Shown: positions 17,335 through 24,211 of the stretch, one piece after another
How positions within the stretch are numbered: position 1 is the first letter of the stretch
How the letters are laid out: each line of letters starts with the position of its first letter
Assembly: GCA_023457895.1 (NCBI GenBank)
Contig: JAEXAY010000021.1
Span: forward strand, 62,001-126,000
Length of the DNA: 64,000 nucleotides
Direction of reading: 5' to 3'
Source of the DNA: Pseudomonadota bacterium
GTDB taxonomy: Bacteria; Pseudomonadota; Alphaproteobacteria; Sphingomonadales; Sphingomonadaceae
Position numbers and translations under genes: made by a program
The notes under the pieces: model-generated
Database searches by the model: none
Told to the model about the DNA's origin: nothing
Seen by the model: only the letters and a program-made list of their open reading frames with translations

Positions 17335-17964
17335 TTATTCGCCGGCGAAGCGGACAGTCACGCCCGCATCTATTCCGGCGGCCTTCAGTGGCATAGCAAA
17401 ATTTTGTGTCACGGCAGTCCGCGCCGCGTTGCGCGCAAGCCGCATCGGAGTATCGGCCTGTGCCTGCTTGAGCAAATCGGCGCGCACCGCCTTGCGGTTG
17501 GCATTGTCGAGCTGCGCCTCGGCATCGGTCAGCGCCATAAGCACGGTGCCCTCCTGATATTCGGTGATCGATTGCATGTCGATTTCGGGTCCCGCGATGC
17601 GCAATTTAGGAAGCGTCACCTCCAGCTGCTTGGTGGTCGCATTCCAGTCAAGGTCGGATGCCCGCAGCTTGCCGAGGTCAACCTCGTAGCGCACCGTTCC
17701 AGGCGTAATCAGCGTTTTTTTTGCGGCCAGCGTGCCGCCAAAGCGCGACTGCGAGGAGGTCACTACCGAAACATAGCGCGCGGTGAAAGGGACGAGTATA
17801 TTCTGCTCCTGCATCGCCTGCAGGCTCGAATTGATGATCGTCTGCGGATTATCCTGCCGCATCCAGCCGCGATAAGCGTTCCACGCCCCGACGAGTGCGA
17901 TTGCGGCCAGCGCGACCAGTGCCCAGCCCCACAGGCCCCGGCTCACTATGGGGGGCGGATTCAT
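17335..17964 (-). CDS. DUF4230-type membrane-anchored protein
   Basis: 209 residues from ATG 17964, which overlaps the MBL-gene stop as ATGA; an in-frame ATG at 17979 lies deeper inside the upstream gene and is less likely. One N-terminal transmembrane helix (LWGWALVALAAIALVGAW) is followed by an extracytoplasmic domain with FTARYVSVVTSSQSRFGG and a C-terminal Ala-rich helical region (AARTAVTQNFAMPLKAAGID). This matches the DUF4230 family, which has no established biochemical role. It is translationally coupled to the MBL hydrolase and precedes nadA. Family call from memory. Confidence 0.8.
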   Translation of the reverse strand: MNPPPIVSRGLWGWALVALAAIALVGAWNAYRGWMRQDNPQTIINSSLQAMQEQNILVPFTARYVSVVTSSQSRFGGTLAAKKTLITPGTVRYEVDLGKLRASDLDWNATTKQLEVTLPKLRIAGPEIDMQSITEYQEGTVLMALTDAEAQLDNANRKAVRADLLKQAQADTPMRLARNAARTAVTQNFAMPLKAAGIDAGVTVRFAGE

Positions 17965-18842
17965 GCTGCGTGTCTCCATTGTCCGTCGCTCCCCTGTTCA
18001 ACACGGCCGCGTATCCTGAGGTCCATGAGATGCGCCAAGACCGACTGCCCGGCCGCACCATGGAGACGCGCATCCAGCCCCTTGTACATTTCAGCCACGA
18101 AATCGGGGATGGCTTGCGGTCCGCGGTCGAGCATTCGCAAAATCTGGCCTTCGCGCTGCTTGCGATGCCCCATCATCCCGCGTGCGAGCCGGTGCGGCCG
18201 TTCGACGGCCGGCCCGTGGGCCGGATAGTAAATCCGGTCCTGAGGGCGATCGATCAGCTTTTGCAAGCTGTCCATATAAGCCGCCATGTCGCCATCGGGC
18301 GGCGAGATCACGCTGGTCGACCATCCCATGATATGGTCACCGGTAAACAGCGCGCCGCTTTCATCGAGATGATAGCAAAGGTGGTTCGAGGTATGGCCAG
18401 GCGTCGCCACGACGCCAAGCGACCAGCCTTCGCCGCCAATCGTGTCACCTTCCGCCAGTACATCGTCCGCATGATAGCTGCGGTCAAACGCGGCGTCCGC
18501 GCGCGGGCCGCTGTCATCGAGCACCAGCGGCGCGCATCCGATCACCGGCGCGCCCAATTCGCGCTTGAGGATGGCCGCCGCCGGGCTGTGGTCGCGGTGG
18601 GTGTGGGTGCACGCCAGCGCAATCACCTTGCGGCCAGCGAGTGTCGCGATGAGCGCTGCGACATGATCCGGATCATCGGGACCCGGGTCGATCACCGCCA
18701 CCTCCCGCCCCCCGACGATATAGGTCTGGGTTCCCGTATAGGTATAGGGCGACGGATTGCCAGCAAGCAAGCGCTGCACCAGCGGTTCAAGCTGTTCTGT
18801 CTGTCCGACGGGACCGGGAGGCGGAATGTCCATGCTCTGCAT
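17961..18842 (-). CDS. MBL-fold metallo-hydrolase (LACTB2/glyoxalase-II-like)
   Basis: 293 residues. The metal motif HTHRDHSP (H-x-H-x-D-H) at about residues 99-106 and the downstream VVATPGHTSNHLCYHL and LFTGDHIMGWSTSVISPPDGD place it in the metallo-beta-lactamase fold hydrolases, nearest the LACTB2-type group. The C-terminal part (ILRMLDRGPQAIPDFVAEMY) is the winged-helix-like BLACT_WH region. The substrate cannot be told. It is first in the operon with the DUF4230 gene and nadA. A start at 18833 (MDIPPPG) is an equally possible choice. Confidence 0.9.
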   Translation of the reverse strand: MQSMDIPPPGPVGQTEQLEPLVQRLLAGNPSPYTYTGTQTYIVGGREVAVIDPGPDDPDHVAALIATLAGRKVIALACTHTHRDHSPAAAILKRELGAPVIGCAPLVLDDSGPRADAAFDRSYHADDVLAEGDTIGGEGWSLGVVATPGHTSNHLCYHLDESGALFTGDHIMGWSTSVISPPDGDMAAYMDSLQKLIDRPQDRIYYPAHGPAVERPHRLARGMMGHRKQREGQILRMLDRGPQAIPDFVAEMYKGLDARLHGAAGQSVLAHLMDLRIRGRVEQGSDGQWRHAA

Positions 18843-18936
18843 GTGGCAGGTCGAACCCTGTTTTTGAAGACCCGTTCATACGGGCTTCATCGTAAGAGCG
18901 AAGAAATTGTCGGAAAAAATTACAACTGTTTGCAGC

Positions 18937-18954
18937 GTTAACCTTTTGGTTACC
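18937..18954. promoter_or_regulatory. Inverted repeat 37 bp upstream of -24 element, copy 1 (putative activator site)
   Basis: GTTAACCTTTTGGTTACC contains the arms TAACC / GGTTA around TTTT. The same element (GTTAA..TTTTG.TTACC) recurs 282 bp downstream, at the same distance from the second promoter. It sits at about -62 to -80 relative to the predicted start, so it is a plausible enhancer-type site. Function inferred. Confidence 0.5.
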
Positions 18955-18989
18955 ATCATACCCTAGAGAATTGCGTGGCTGGCGCGAAC

Positions 18990-19006
18990 TGGCACAGCCA
19001 CTGCAT
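18990..19006 (+). promoter_or_regulatory. Sigma-54-type promoter, copy 1
   Basis: TGGCAC...CTGCAT gives GG-N10-GC, with GG at 18991-18992 and GC at 19003-19004, matching the -24/-12 consensus TGGCAC-N5-TTGC apart from one base. The predicted start, 12 bp after the C, is 19016, one base before the conserved segment. Confidence 0.7.
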
Positions 19007-19016
19007 GGTTATGCAT

Positions 19017-19091
19017 GTTCCTGAGTGTTTCGCTCCAGAGCGGCGGCTTGGAAAGGACTGGTCCCCGATCCAGGCCGCCCTCACCCGGGAT
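19017..19091 (+). ncRNA. Candidate sigma-54-dependent small RNA, copy 1
   Basis: A 75-nt segment with no ORF of note starts at the predicted transcription start. It can form a 5' hairpin GAGUG-UUU-CGCUC and a long second hairpin in which GGCGGCUUGG pairs with CCAGGCCGCC. The tail CUCACCCGGGAU is unpaired and C-rich, able in principle to pair with Shine-Dalgarno sequences. It is 70/75 identical to copy 2. Two of the five differences change pairs in the second stem without breaking it (C-G to U-G, and A-U to G-U). No U-run follows, so the 3' end is uncertain. The RNA itself is predicted and not shown. Confidence 0.55.
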
Positions 19092-19218
19092 ATCTTTCCT
19101 TCCATAAGATCAATCTGACGACACCGTTGCGCTCGTGAGGCGCGCTTTATCAAACGCAATCGAAGCCCAAGCGCGTGCGAGCGATGATGTGACGGAATTT
19201 TTGACAACCCCCCGCTGT

Positions 19219-19236
19219 GTTAAGATTTTGCTTACC
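19219..19236. promoter_or_regulatory. Inverted repeat 37 bp upstream of -24 element, copy 2 (putative activator site)
   Basis: GTTAAGATTTTGCTTACC has the arms TAAG / CTTA. Compared with copy 1 (TAACC / GGTTA), both arms changed together so that symmetry is kept, which points to recognition as a palindrome. Distance to the -24 GG is identical in both copies. Confidence 0.5.
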
Positions 19237-19271
19237 AATGTGTTGCGCAGAAATTCGGAACTGGCACGATC

Positions 19272-19288
19272 TGGCACATGTTCTGCAT
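19272..19288 (+). promoter_or_regulatory. Sigma-54-type promoter, copy 2
   Basis: TGGCAC...CTGCAT again, with GG at 19273-19274, ten bases, then GC at 19285-19286. The predicted start is 19298. The -24 and -12 boxes are identical to copy 1 while the bases between them differ. Confidence 0.7.
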
Positions 19289-19298
19289 GATGATCTGC

Positions 19299-19373
19299 GT
19301 TCCTGAGTGTTTCGCTCTAGAGCGGCGGCCTGGAACGGATTGGTCCCCAATCCAGGCCGCCCTCACCCGGGAT
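19299..19373 (+). ncRNA. Candidate sigma-54-dependent small RNA, copy 2
   Basis: The second 75-nt copy. The main hairpin is perfect here: GGCGGCCU pairs with AGGCCGCC, and an inner stem GGAUUGG pairs with CCAAUCC. The 5' hairpin GAGUG-UUU-CGCUC and the tail CUCACCCGGGAU are unchanged. It begins one base after the predicted start of its own -24/-12 promoter, exactly as in copy 1. No U-tract follows. Confidence 0.55.
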
Positions 19374-19444
19374 TGTTCACTGATAACTGTGTACTGAGTT
19401 CACTGTCATGACAGCATGACGTCAGGCTTGCGCCGGACATGTCA

Positions 19445-19477
19445 AGGCAGGCCCGGACCTTGTCCTGACGCCTGCCT
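19445..19477 (-). terminator. Hairpin downstream of grxD
   Basis: AGGCAGGC (19445-19452) and GCCTGCCT (19470-19477) form an 8-bp stem with an inner GGAC/GTCC. It lies 28 bp beyond the grxD stop. There is no T-run, so a Rho-assisted or structural role is possible. Confidence 0.4.
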
Positions 19478-19504
19478 CATCAATTGGTGCAATCAAACGC
19501 TTGA

Positions 19505-19840
19505 TCAGCCAGCCGCGCTCGCAACGCCCTCATCAGCCATGAGCTGCTGCAATTCGCCCGCTTCGTACATTTCCATCATGATGTCCGATCCGCCTACAAA
19601 TTCGCCCTTGACGTATAGCTGCGGGATCGTCGGCCAGTCCGAATATTCCTTGATGTCCTGACGGATTTCCATGTCCTGCAGCACATCGACGGTTTCATAT
19701 TTGACGCCGAGATGATCGAGGATGGCGATCGCGCGGCTGGAAAAGCCGCATTGCGGGAACAGCGGCGAACCCTTCATGAACAGGAGAACATCGTTGTTCT
19801 TGACGATGCCGTCGATGCGGGTCTGGGTGGGGTCGGACAT
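19505..19840 (-). CDS. grxD: Monothiol glutaredoxin, Grx4 type
   Basis: 111 residues. The active site CGFS (FPQCGFSSRAIAIL) and the glutathione-binding segments WPTIPQLYVKGEFVGGSDI and MYEAGELQQLM identify the Grx4/GrxD class. These proteins bind a bridging [2Fe-2S] cluster with glutathione and form heterocomplexes with BolA-family proteins. The bolA-like gene lies 4 bp upstream on the same strand, which supports that partnership in Fe-S delivery or iron sensing in the cytoplasm. Confidence 0.96.
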   Translation of the reverse strand: MSDPTQTRIDGIVKNNDVLLFMKGSPLFPQCGFSSRAIAILDHLGVKYETVDVLQDMEIRQDIKEYSDWPTIPQLYVKGEFVGGSDIMMEMYEAGELQQLMADEGVASAAG

Positions 19841-19844
19841 GATA

Positions 19845-20084
19845 TTACTCCTCGGCCGGAACGGCAGTGGTCAGTTGAAGCGCGTGCAGCGTCGTGCCCA
19901 TATGCTCACCAAGCGCGGCATAAACCGCGCGTTGCTGCCTGATCCGCGGAATTCCGCGAAACGTTTCGGACACGACATGGGCGGCATAATGGTCGCCGTC
20001 GCCCGCAAGGTCCGTGATCGTGACCGCCGCGTCCGGGATGGCCTCGCGGATCATCGTCTCAATCTGCTCAGCGGTCATCGGCAT
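19845..20084 (-). CDS. BolA-family protein (Grx4 partner)
   Basis: 79 residues: MPMTAEQIETMIREAIPDAA, then DLAGDGDHYAAHVVSETFRG and the invariant-histidine region LGEHMGTTLHALQLTT. The short length and GDHY motif fit the IbaG/BolA3-like branch of the family. It works with the monothiol glutaredoxin encoded 4 bp downstream in Fe-S cluster handling. It is in an operon after the DUF1476 gene, with a 10-bp gap. Confidence 0.93.
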   Translation of the reverse strand: MPMTAEQIETMIREAIPDAAVTITDLAGDGDHYAAHVVSETFRGIPRIRQQRAVYAALGEHMGTTLHALQLTTAVPAEE

Positions 20085-20094
20085 CGTTGGAAAC

Positions 20095-20418
20095 TCACGC
20101 CTCGTCCATCAACTGGCGGCGCGCTTCGACCATCTTCTGGTCAAGCGCCAGGCGCACACCAGCGTCATCAATATCAATTCCAGCCGAAACCAGATCGCCG
20201 AGCAATTTGCGGATGACGTCCTCGTCGCCTGCTTCCTCGAAATCAGCCTGCACCACGCTCTTGGCATAGGCGTCGGTTTCAGCGGGCGTCAGACCCATTT
20301 TTTCGGCAGCCCATTGCCCGACCAGCTTGTTCCGGCGCGCGACAATCCGGAAATTCATTTCCTCGTCACGGGCAAATTTGGCTTCAAAGGCGCGTTCGCG
20401 GTCGTCGAAAGTCGTCAT
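20095..20418 (-). CDS. DUF1476 protein, ATP-synthase inhibitor zeta-like
   Basis: 107 residues from ATG 20418 (MTTFDDRERAFEAKFARDEE). The helical sequence with AFEAKFARDEEMNFRIVARR, LVGQWAAEKMGL and DVIRKLLGDLVSAGIDI is the alphaproteobacterial DUF1476 family. Paracoccus zeta subunit of this family inhibits the F1-ATPase. A second ATG at 20430 is possible; the frame further upstream runs into the divergent cysS gene and is discarded. It is first in the operon with bolA and grxD. Confidence 0.9.
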   Translation of the reverse strand: MTTFDDRERAFEAKFARDEEMNFRIVARRNKLVGQWAAEKMGLTPAETDAYAKSVVQADFEEAGDEDVIRKLLGDLVSAGIDIDDAGVRLALDQKMVEARRQLMDEA

Positions 20419-20527
20419 GGAAAATGCCATCCCCTTTTGGATAATTCGTCTCCACCGCAGATAGGAGCCCACAGGCTCCGGCGCAAGGCGGTTGACGCAC
20501 GGATTGTTTATGCGCAAGTCGCTGCGC

Positions 20528-21982
20528 ATGACCGATATAGCCGCTCCATCCGCGCCACTGATGCTGTTCGACAGCCTGACGCGCAGTCTCAAGCCCTTTG
20601 AACCGGTGCATCCCGGCGAGGCGCGCGTCTATAGCTGTGGACCCACGGTCTATAATTTCCCCCATATCGGTAATATGCGCGCCTATGTCTTCGCAGATAC
20701 GCTGGGGCGGACGCTTTCGTGGAAGGGTTACAAGCTCACCCATGTCATCAACATCACCGACGTGGGACATCTGACCGACGATGCCGATTCGGGCGAAGAC
20801 AAGCTCGAAAAGGCCGCGGCGGAAAAGGCGCAATCGATCTGGGATATCGCGCGTTTCTACACCGAAGCCTATTGGGCCGACGTCAAGGCGCTCAACATCC
20901 GCCAGCCGGCCCATTGGTCGATCGCTACCGATTATGTGCCGCAGATGATCGACTTTGCCAAAGCGATCGCAGACAAGCATTGCTACGAACTGCCGAGCGG
21001 ACTTTATTTCGATACCGCCACGGTGACGGATTACGGCCGCCTTGCCCGCCACGCCACCGATGAAGGCGAAAGCCGCATCGATCCCGTCGACGGCAAGCGG
21101 CACCCGGCCGATTTCGCCATCTGGCGCCGGACACCGCCGGGCGAGAAGCGCCAGATGGAATGGGACAGTCCATGGGGCAAGGGGGCGCCCGGCTGGCACC
21201 TGGAATGCTCGGTGATGAGCCACGCCCTCCTCGGCACGCCGTTCGACATCCATACTGGCGGGATCGATCATCGCGAGATCCATCATCCCAACGAGATCGC
21301 CCAGAATCAGGCGCATGGCTGCACCGCCGATACTGGCGCGCGCCTGTGGATGCACAATAATTTCCTTGTCGATCGCACCGGCAAGATGTCGAAGTCATCC
21401 GGCGAGTTCCTGCGTTTGCAGTTGCTCATCGACAAGGGCTTTCACCCCCTCGCCTATCGCCTGATGTGTTTGCAGGCGCATTATCGCAGCGAACTCGAGT
21501 TCAGCTGGGATAATCTCGCGGCAGCGCTGACCCGGCTGAAGCGCATGGTCATAGCGGTCGAACAGTTGCGCGCATCGACCGCAGTTGCATCTGCCGTCGA
21601 CCATCCCCGGCTCATTGACCTGCGCATGAAATTCGATGCTGCCATGTCCGACGATCTCAACACCCCGGTCGCGTTGACACTGCTCGACGAAACCATCGCG
21701 ATGAAAAAAATCGATTCTGCCCAGAAACTGGCACTGATCGCGCAGATGGATGGTGTGCTTGGCCTCGATCTGATGGCCCTCACCCGTACCAGCATGCGCC
21801 TTCGGCCCAGGACTGCCAGCATAGCCGAGGAACAGATTGAGACCGCCATCGCCGCGCGCAAGGCCGCACGTGAGGCAAAGGACTATGCCGCGTCGGATCG
21901 CATCCGCGACGAGATGGCAGCATCCGGCGTGGCGTTGATGGACGGCGATCCACTCGGCTGGGAGTGGCGTCTGAACGTTTGA
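20528..21982 (+). CDS. cysS: Cysteinyl-tRNA synthetase
   Basis: 484 residues from ATG 20528 (MTDIAAPSAPLMLFDSLTRS). This class I synthetase charges tRNA-Cys. The HIGH-type motif appears as HIGN (YNFPHIGNMRAYVFADTLGR), the KMSKS loop as GKMSKSSGEFL, and zinc ligands lie in CGPTVYN and WHLECSVMS. The C-terminal DALR region (EEQIETAIAARKAAREAKDY) is typical. In-frame ATGs at 20492 and 20510 are possible but add Arg-rich residues before the conserved LFDSLT start. It is divergent from the DUF1476-bolA-grxD operon. Confidence 0.96.
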   Translation: MTDIAAPSAPLMLFDSLTRSLKPFEPVHPGEARVYSCGPTVYNFPHIGNMRAYVFADTLGRTLSWKGYKLTHVINITDVGHLTDDADSGEDKLEKAAAEKAQSIWDIARFYTEAYWADVKALNIRQPAHWSIATDYVPQMIDFAKAIADKHCYELPSGLYFDTATVTDYGRLARHATDEGESRIDPVDGKRHPADFAIWRRTPPGEKRQMEWDSPWGKGAPGWHLECSVMSHALLGTPFDIHTGGIDHREIHHPNEIAQNQAHGCTADTGARLWMHNNFLVDRTGKMSKSSGEFLRLQLLIDKGFHPLAYRLMCLQAHYRSELEFSWDNLAAALTRLKRMVIAVEQLRASTAVASAVDHPRLIDLRMKFDAAMSDDLNTPVALTLLDETIAMKKIDSAQKLALIAQMDGVLGLDLMALTRTSMRLRPRTASIAEEQIETAIAARKAAREAKDYAASDRIRDEMAASGVALMDGDPLGWEWRLNV

Positions 21983-22031
21983 CTTCGGCGTAATCGCATA
22001 CACTCGACATCGCTCTAAACCGCTACAATGC

Positions 22032-22076
22032 CGTAACGGCATGTAAAGGCTTGTAACGATTTGTTGATGCGTGTTT
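22032..22076. promoter_or_regulatory. Five direct repeats phased every 10 bp upstream of the response-regulator gene
   Basis: CGTAA (22032), TGTAA (22042), TGTAA (22052), TGTTG (22062) and TGTTT (22072) recur at exactly 10-bp spacing; the first three share GTAAMG. OmpR/PhoB regulators bind such helically phased direct repeats. The array lies about 100 bp before the ATG of an OmpR-type regulator, so autoregulation is likely (inference). The first two repeats also form the palindrome ATGCCGT-A-ACGGCAT at 22028-22042. Confidence 0.5.
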
Positions 22077-22178
22077 TATTTTGAATCAAAACTCCTCAAT
22101 ATCCTCGCAAATACGGAATCAGCGTCAGAAATCGGGCGTCATGCTTTTTCCGGCCAAACAGAAATTGGGGATAAGAAA

Positions 22179-22880
22179 ATGCGGATCGCGATCGCTGACG
22201 ACGACAATACCATGTCTGATTATATTTCGGGCATCGCCGAGGATCACGGCTACACCACGCAGGTGTTCGGTAATGGGGATCAACTGGTAACTGCGTTGCG
22301 GCGGGACACGTATGACCTCGTCATGCTCGACTGGAACATGCCGGGCAAGAATGGGATCGAAACCCTTGAAGTCATTCGCGACACGATGGAAACGCCCCCC
22401 CCGGTGATCATGCTGACCAGCCGCGCTGACAAGCGCGACATCGCCACCGCGCTCCAGGCCGGTGCTGACGATTATATCATCAAGCCGGAAGTACCCGAAG
22501 TGATCGCCGCGCGCATGGCGGCCGTCCTGCGCCGCACGAACAAGGCCGATCCTACTGTAAGGGTCGAGGATATCGGGCCCTACACGTTCGATTATATCAA
22601 TCGCACGATCAAGGTGCGCGGCGAGGAAGTGGTGCTGACCGCCAAGGAATATAGCCTTGCGCTGATGTTCTTCCGCAACCTCAACCGCGCGCTGTCGCGT
22701 TCCTACCTGTTGCAAACGTTGTGGAACAGCGTCGCAGACCTCCCCACCCGCACGCTCGACATGCATGTGTCACGCATCCGTTCAAAGCTGGCACTGACAG
22801 CGGAAAACGGCTATCGGGTCCAGACTGTATTTGGGTACGGATACCGGCTGGAATGTCTGAACGAAGAAACCACCAACTGA
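22179..22880 (+). CDS. OmpR/PhoB-family response regulator
   Basis: 233 residues from ATG 22179 (MRIAIADDDNTMSDYISGIA). The receiver domain has acidic residues DDD at 7-9, phosphoacceptor Asp51 (YDLVMLDWNMPGKNG) and Lys near 100 (DDYIIKPEVPEV). The C-terminal winged helix contains VLTAKEYSLALMFFRNLNR, RTLDMHVSRIRSKL and VFGYGYRLE. The frame extends upstream to 22071 but that part is not family-like. Its end overlaps the FecR gene by 28 bp, and a CHASE2 histidine kinase follows, its probable partner. Confidence 0.93.
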   Translation: MRIAIADDDNTMSDYISGIAEDHGYTTQVFGNGDQLVTALRRDTYDLVMLDWNMPGKNGIETLEVIRDTMETPPPVIMLTSRADKRDIATALQAGADDYIIKPEVPEVIAARMAAVLRRTNKADPTVRVEDIGPYTFDYINRTIKVRGEEVVLTAKEYSLALMFFRNLNRALSRSYLLQTLWNSVADLPTRTLDMHVSRIRSKLALTAENGYRVQTVFGYGYRLECLNEETTN

Positions 22881-24211
22881 TCACGCGCGCCATCGCATTG
22901 GCGCTAGCCGGGGGGGTGATGATCGCGGCACCCCACCCGGCCGTCGCACAAATCCGGCCGGCAAAAGCCGCGGTCATTACCGACGATGCGCTCCATTATC
23001 GCATGCGGCGCGGCGATAACCTTTATGCACTGGCTCAGAAATACATGGTTTCGCCAGCTGCGGCCTTACAGGTTCAGCGCTATAACCGCATCGCCAATCC
23101 GTATACTGTGCCGGTCGGAACGGTTGTGCGCATTCCGCTGCGCCTGCTCAAATATCAGCCGGAAACGGTTCGGCTCGCTGCCTGGCGGGGGGCGGTGGAA
23201 ATCGGCGGTGGAACGACGCCGGTCATCGGGATGAACCTGCGGGAAGGCACGATGATTGCCACCGGGCAGGGCGGGTTCGTCACCCTGCAGCTTGCCAATG
23301 GCAGCCGCGTATCAATTCCTTCTCAAAGCGCTGTGCGGATTGCCCGGATGCGGCAATATCTTATCAATCAGGCGCTCGATTACGAATTCACCGTCGACAA
23401 GGGCCGGCTCCAGACCAAGGCTACGCCGATGAAGAATCCGGACAGCCGCTATCGTGTCCGCACGCCGATTGCGGTCAGTGCAGTGCGCGGCACCGAATTC
23501 CGCGTCAAGCTCGAGAACGATAAGGCACCATCGCTCACCGAAGTGCTGGAAGGCACAGTCGCCGTCGGTGCTCCGGATGCGGCCGCTTCAACCGATGTCG
23601 CGCAGGGCAATGGCATCGGTGTTACAGGCGATGGCGAAACCCGGACCGAAAAACTCCTCCCGGCACCCGAACTGACAAGCCCAGGCAAGGTGCAAAAGGA
23701 CAGCGATCTCGCTTTTGCGATCGCGCCGGTGGAGGGCGCCGCGCGATACCGCGCCGTTTTCGCCACAGACGCCTCGATGACCGAGCAATTTGCCGAAGTG
23801 CTGAGCGATACGCCGGCCATCATGCATGCGGGCATTCCCAATGGTAAATATTTTGTCCGGGTATCCGCACTGTCGCCCGCCGGTTTTGAAGGTTTTGCCA
23901 ATAATTACGGCTTTACGCGCCGCCTTTCCTCGGTGTCAGCCGCGTCAGAGCCAGCTGAGGACGGCAGCGTTGCCTTCAAGTGGGCTGCGGACGGTGAAGG
24001 AAAAATCCTCCACCGCTTCCAGCTTTATCGCGAAAGCATCGAAACGGCACCGGTCATCGACGAAGCAGGCTTGACAAAAAGCGGGATCAGGCTCGGCCAA
24101 CTACCTCCCGGCACCTGGTTATGGCGCGTCGGCATATCCGTATTCGGTGAAGGAGCCGTGACCGACAACTGGACGAGTCCTGAAAAGCTGATCATTGCCC
24201 GTGAGGAATGA
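22853..24211 (+). CDS. Exported LysM-FecR domain protein
   Basis: 452 residues. The ATG at 22853, inside the regulator gene, gives MSERRNHQLITRAIALALAG, a signal peptide ending near AVAQ. A LysM-like segment follows (about 47-95: YRMRRGDNLYALAQKYMVSP, then RYNRIANPYTVPVGTVVRIP). A FecR domain spans about 110-230 (GGFVTLQLANGSRVSIPSQS, RTPIAVSAVRGTEFRV). Two Fn3-like units follow to the C-terminus (AGFEGFANNYGFTRR, LPPGTWLWRVGISVF). FecR domains in this arrangement sit in the periplasm and are thought to connect envelope signals to the neighbouring CHASE2 kinase (inference). It overlaps both neighbours, implying co-translation. Confidence 0.88.
   Translation: MSERRNHQLITRAIALALAGGVMIAAPHPAVAQIRPAKAAVITDDALHYRMRRGDNLYALAQKYMVSPAAALQVQRYNRIANPYTVPVGTVVRIPLRLLKYQPETVRLAAWRGAVEIGGGTTPVIGMNLREGTMIATGQGGFVTLQLANGSRVSIPSQSAVRIARMRQYLINQALDYEFTVDKGRLQTKATPMKNPDSRYRVRTPIAVSAVRGTEFRVKLENDKAPSLTEVLEGTVAVGAPDAAASTDVAQGNGIGVTGDGETRTEKLLPAPELTSPGKVQKDSDLAFAIAPVEGAARYRAVFATDASMTEQFAEVLSDTPAIMHAGIPNGKYFVRVSALSPAGFEGFANNYGFTRRLSSVSAASEPAEDGSVAFKWAADGEGKILHRFQLYRESIETAPVIDEAGLTKSGIRLGQLPPGTWLWRVGISVFGEGAVTDNWTSPEKLIIAREE

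Larger units (their letters stand above)
18937..19373 (+). repeat. Tandem duplication, unit offset 282 bp, carrying two promoter-RNA modules
   Basis: Positions 18937-19091 align without gaps to 19219-19373. The inverted repeat, the -24/-12 boxes and the 75-bp hairpin segment are conserved. The stretches between them, including the 5 bp between the promoter boxes, have drifted. This mosaic pattern indicates selection on the three elements. The rest of the 18843-19504 gap has no convincing ORF. Confidence 0.85.

Noticed and set aside
18956..19207. Minus-strand frames over the tandem module
   Set aside because: The frames are not conserved between the two copies as protein, while the promoter boxes and hairpins are.
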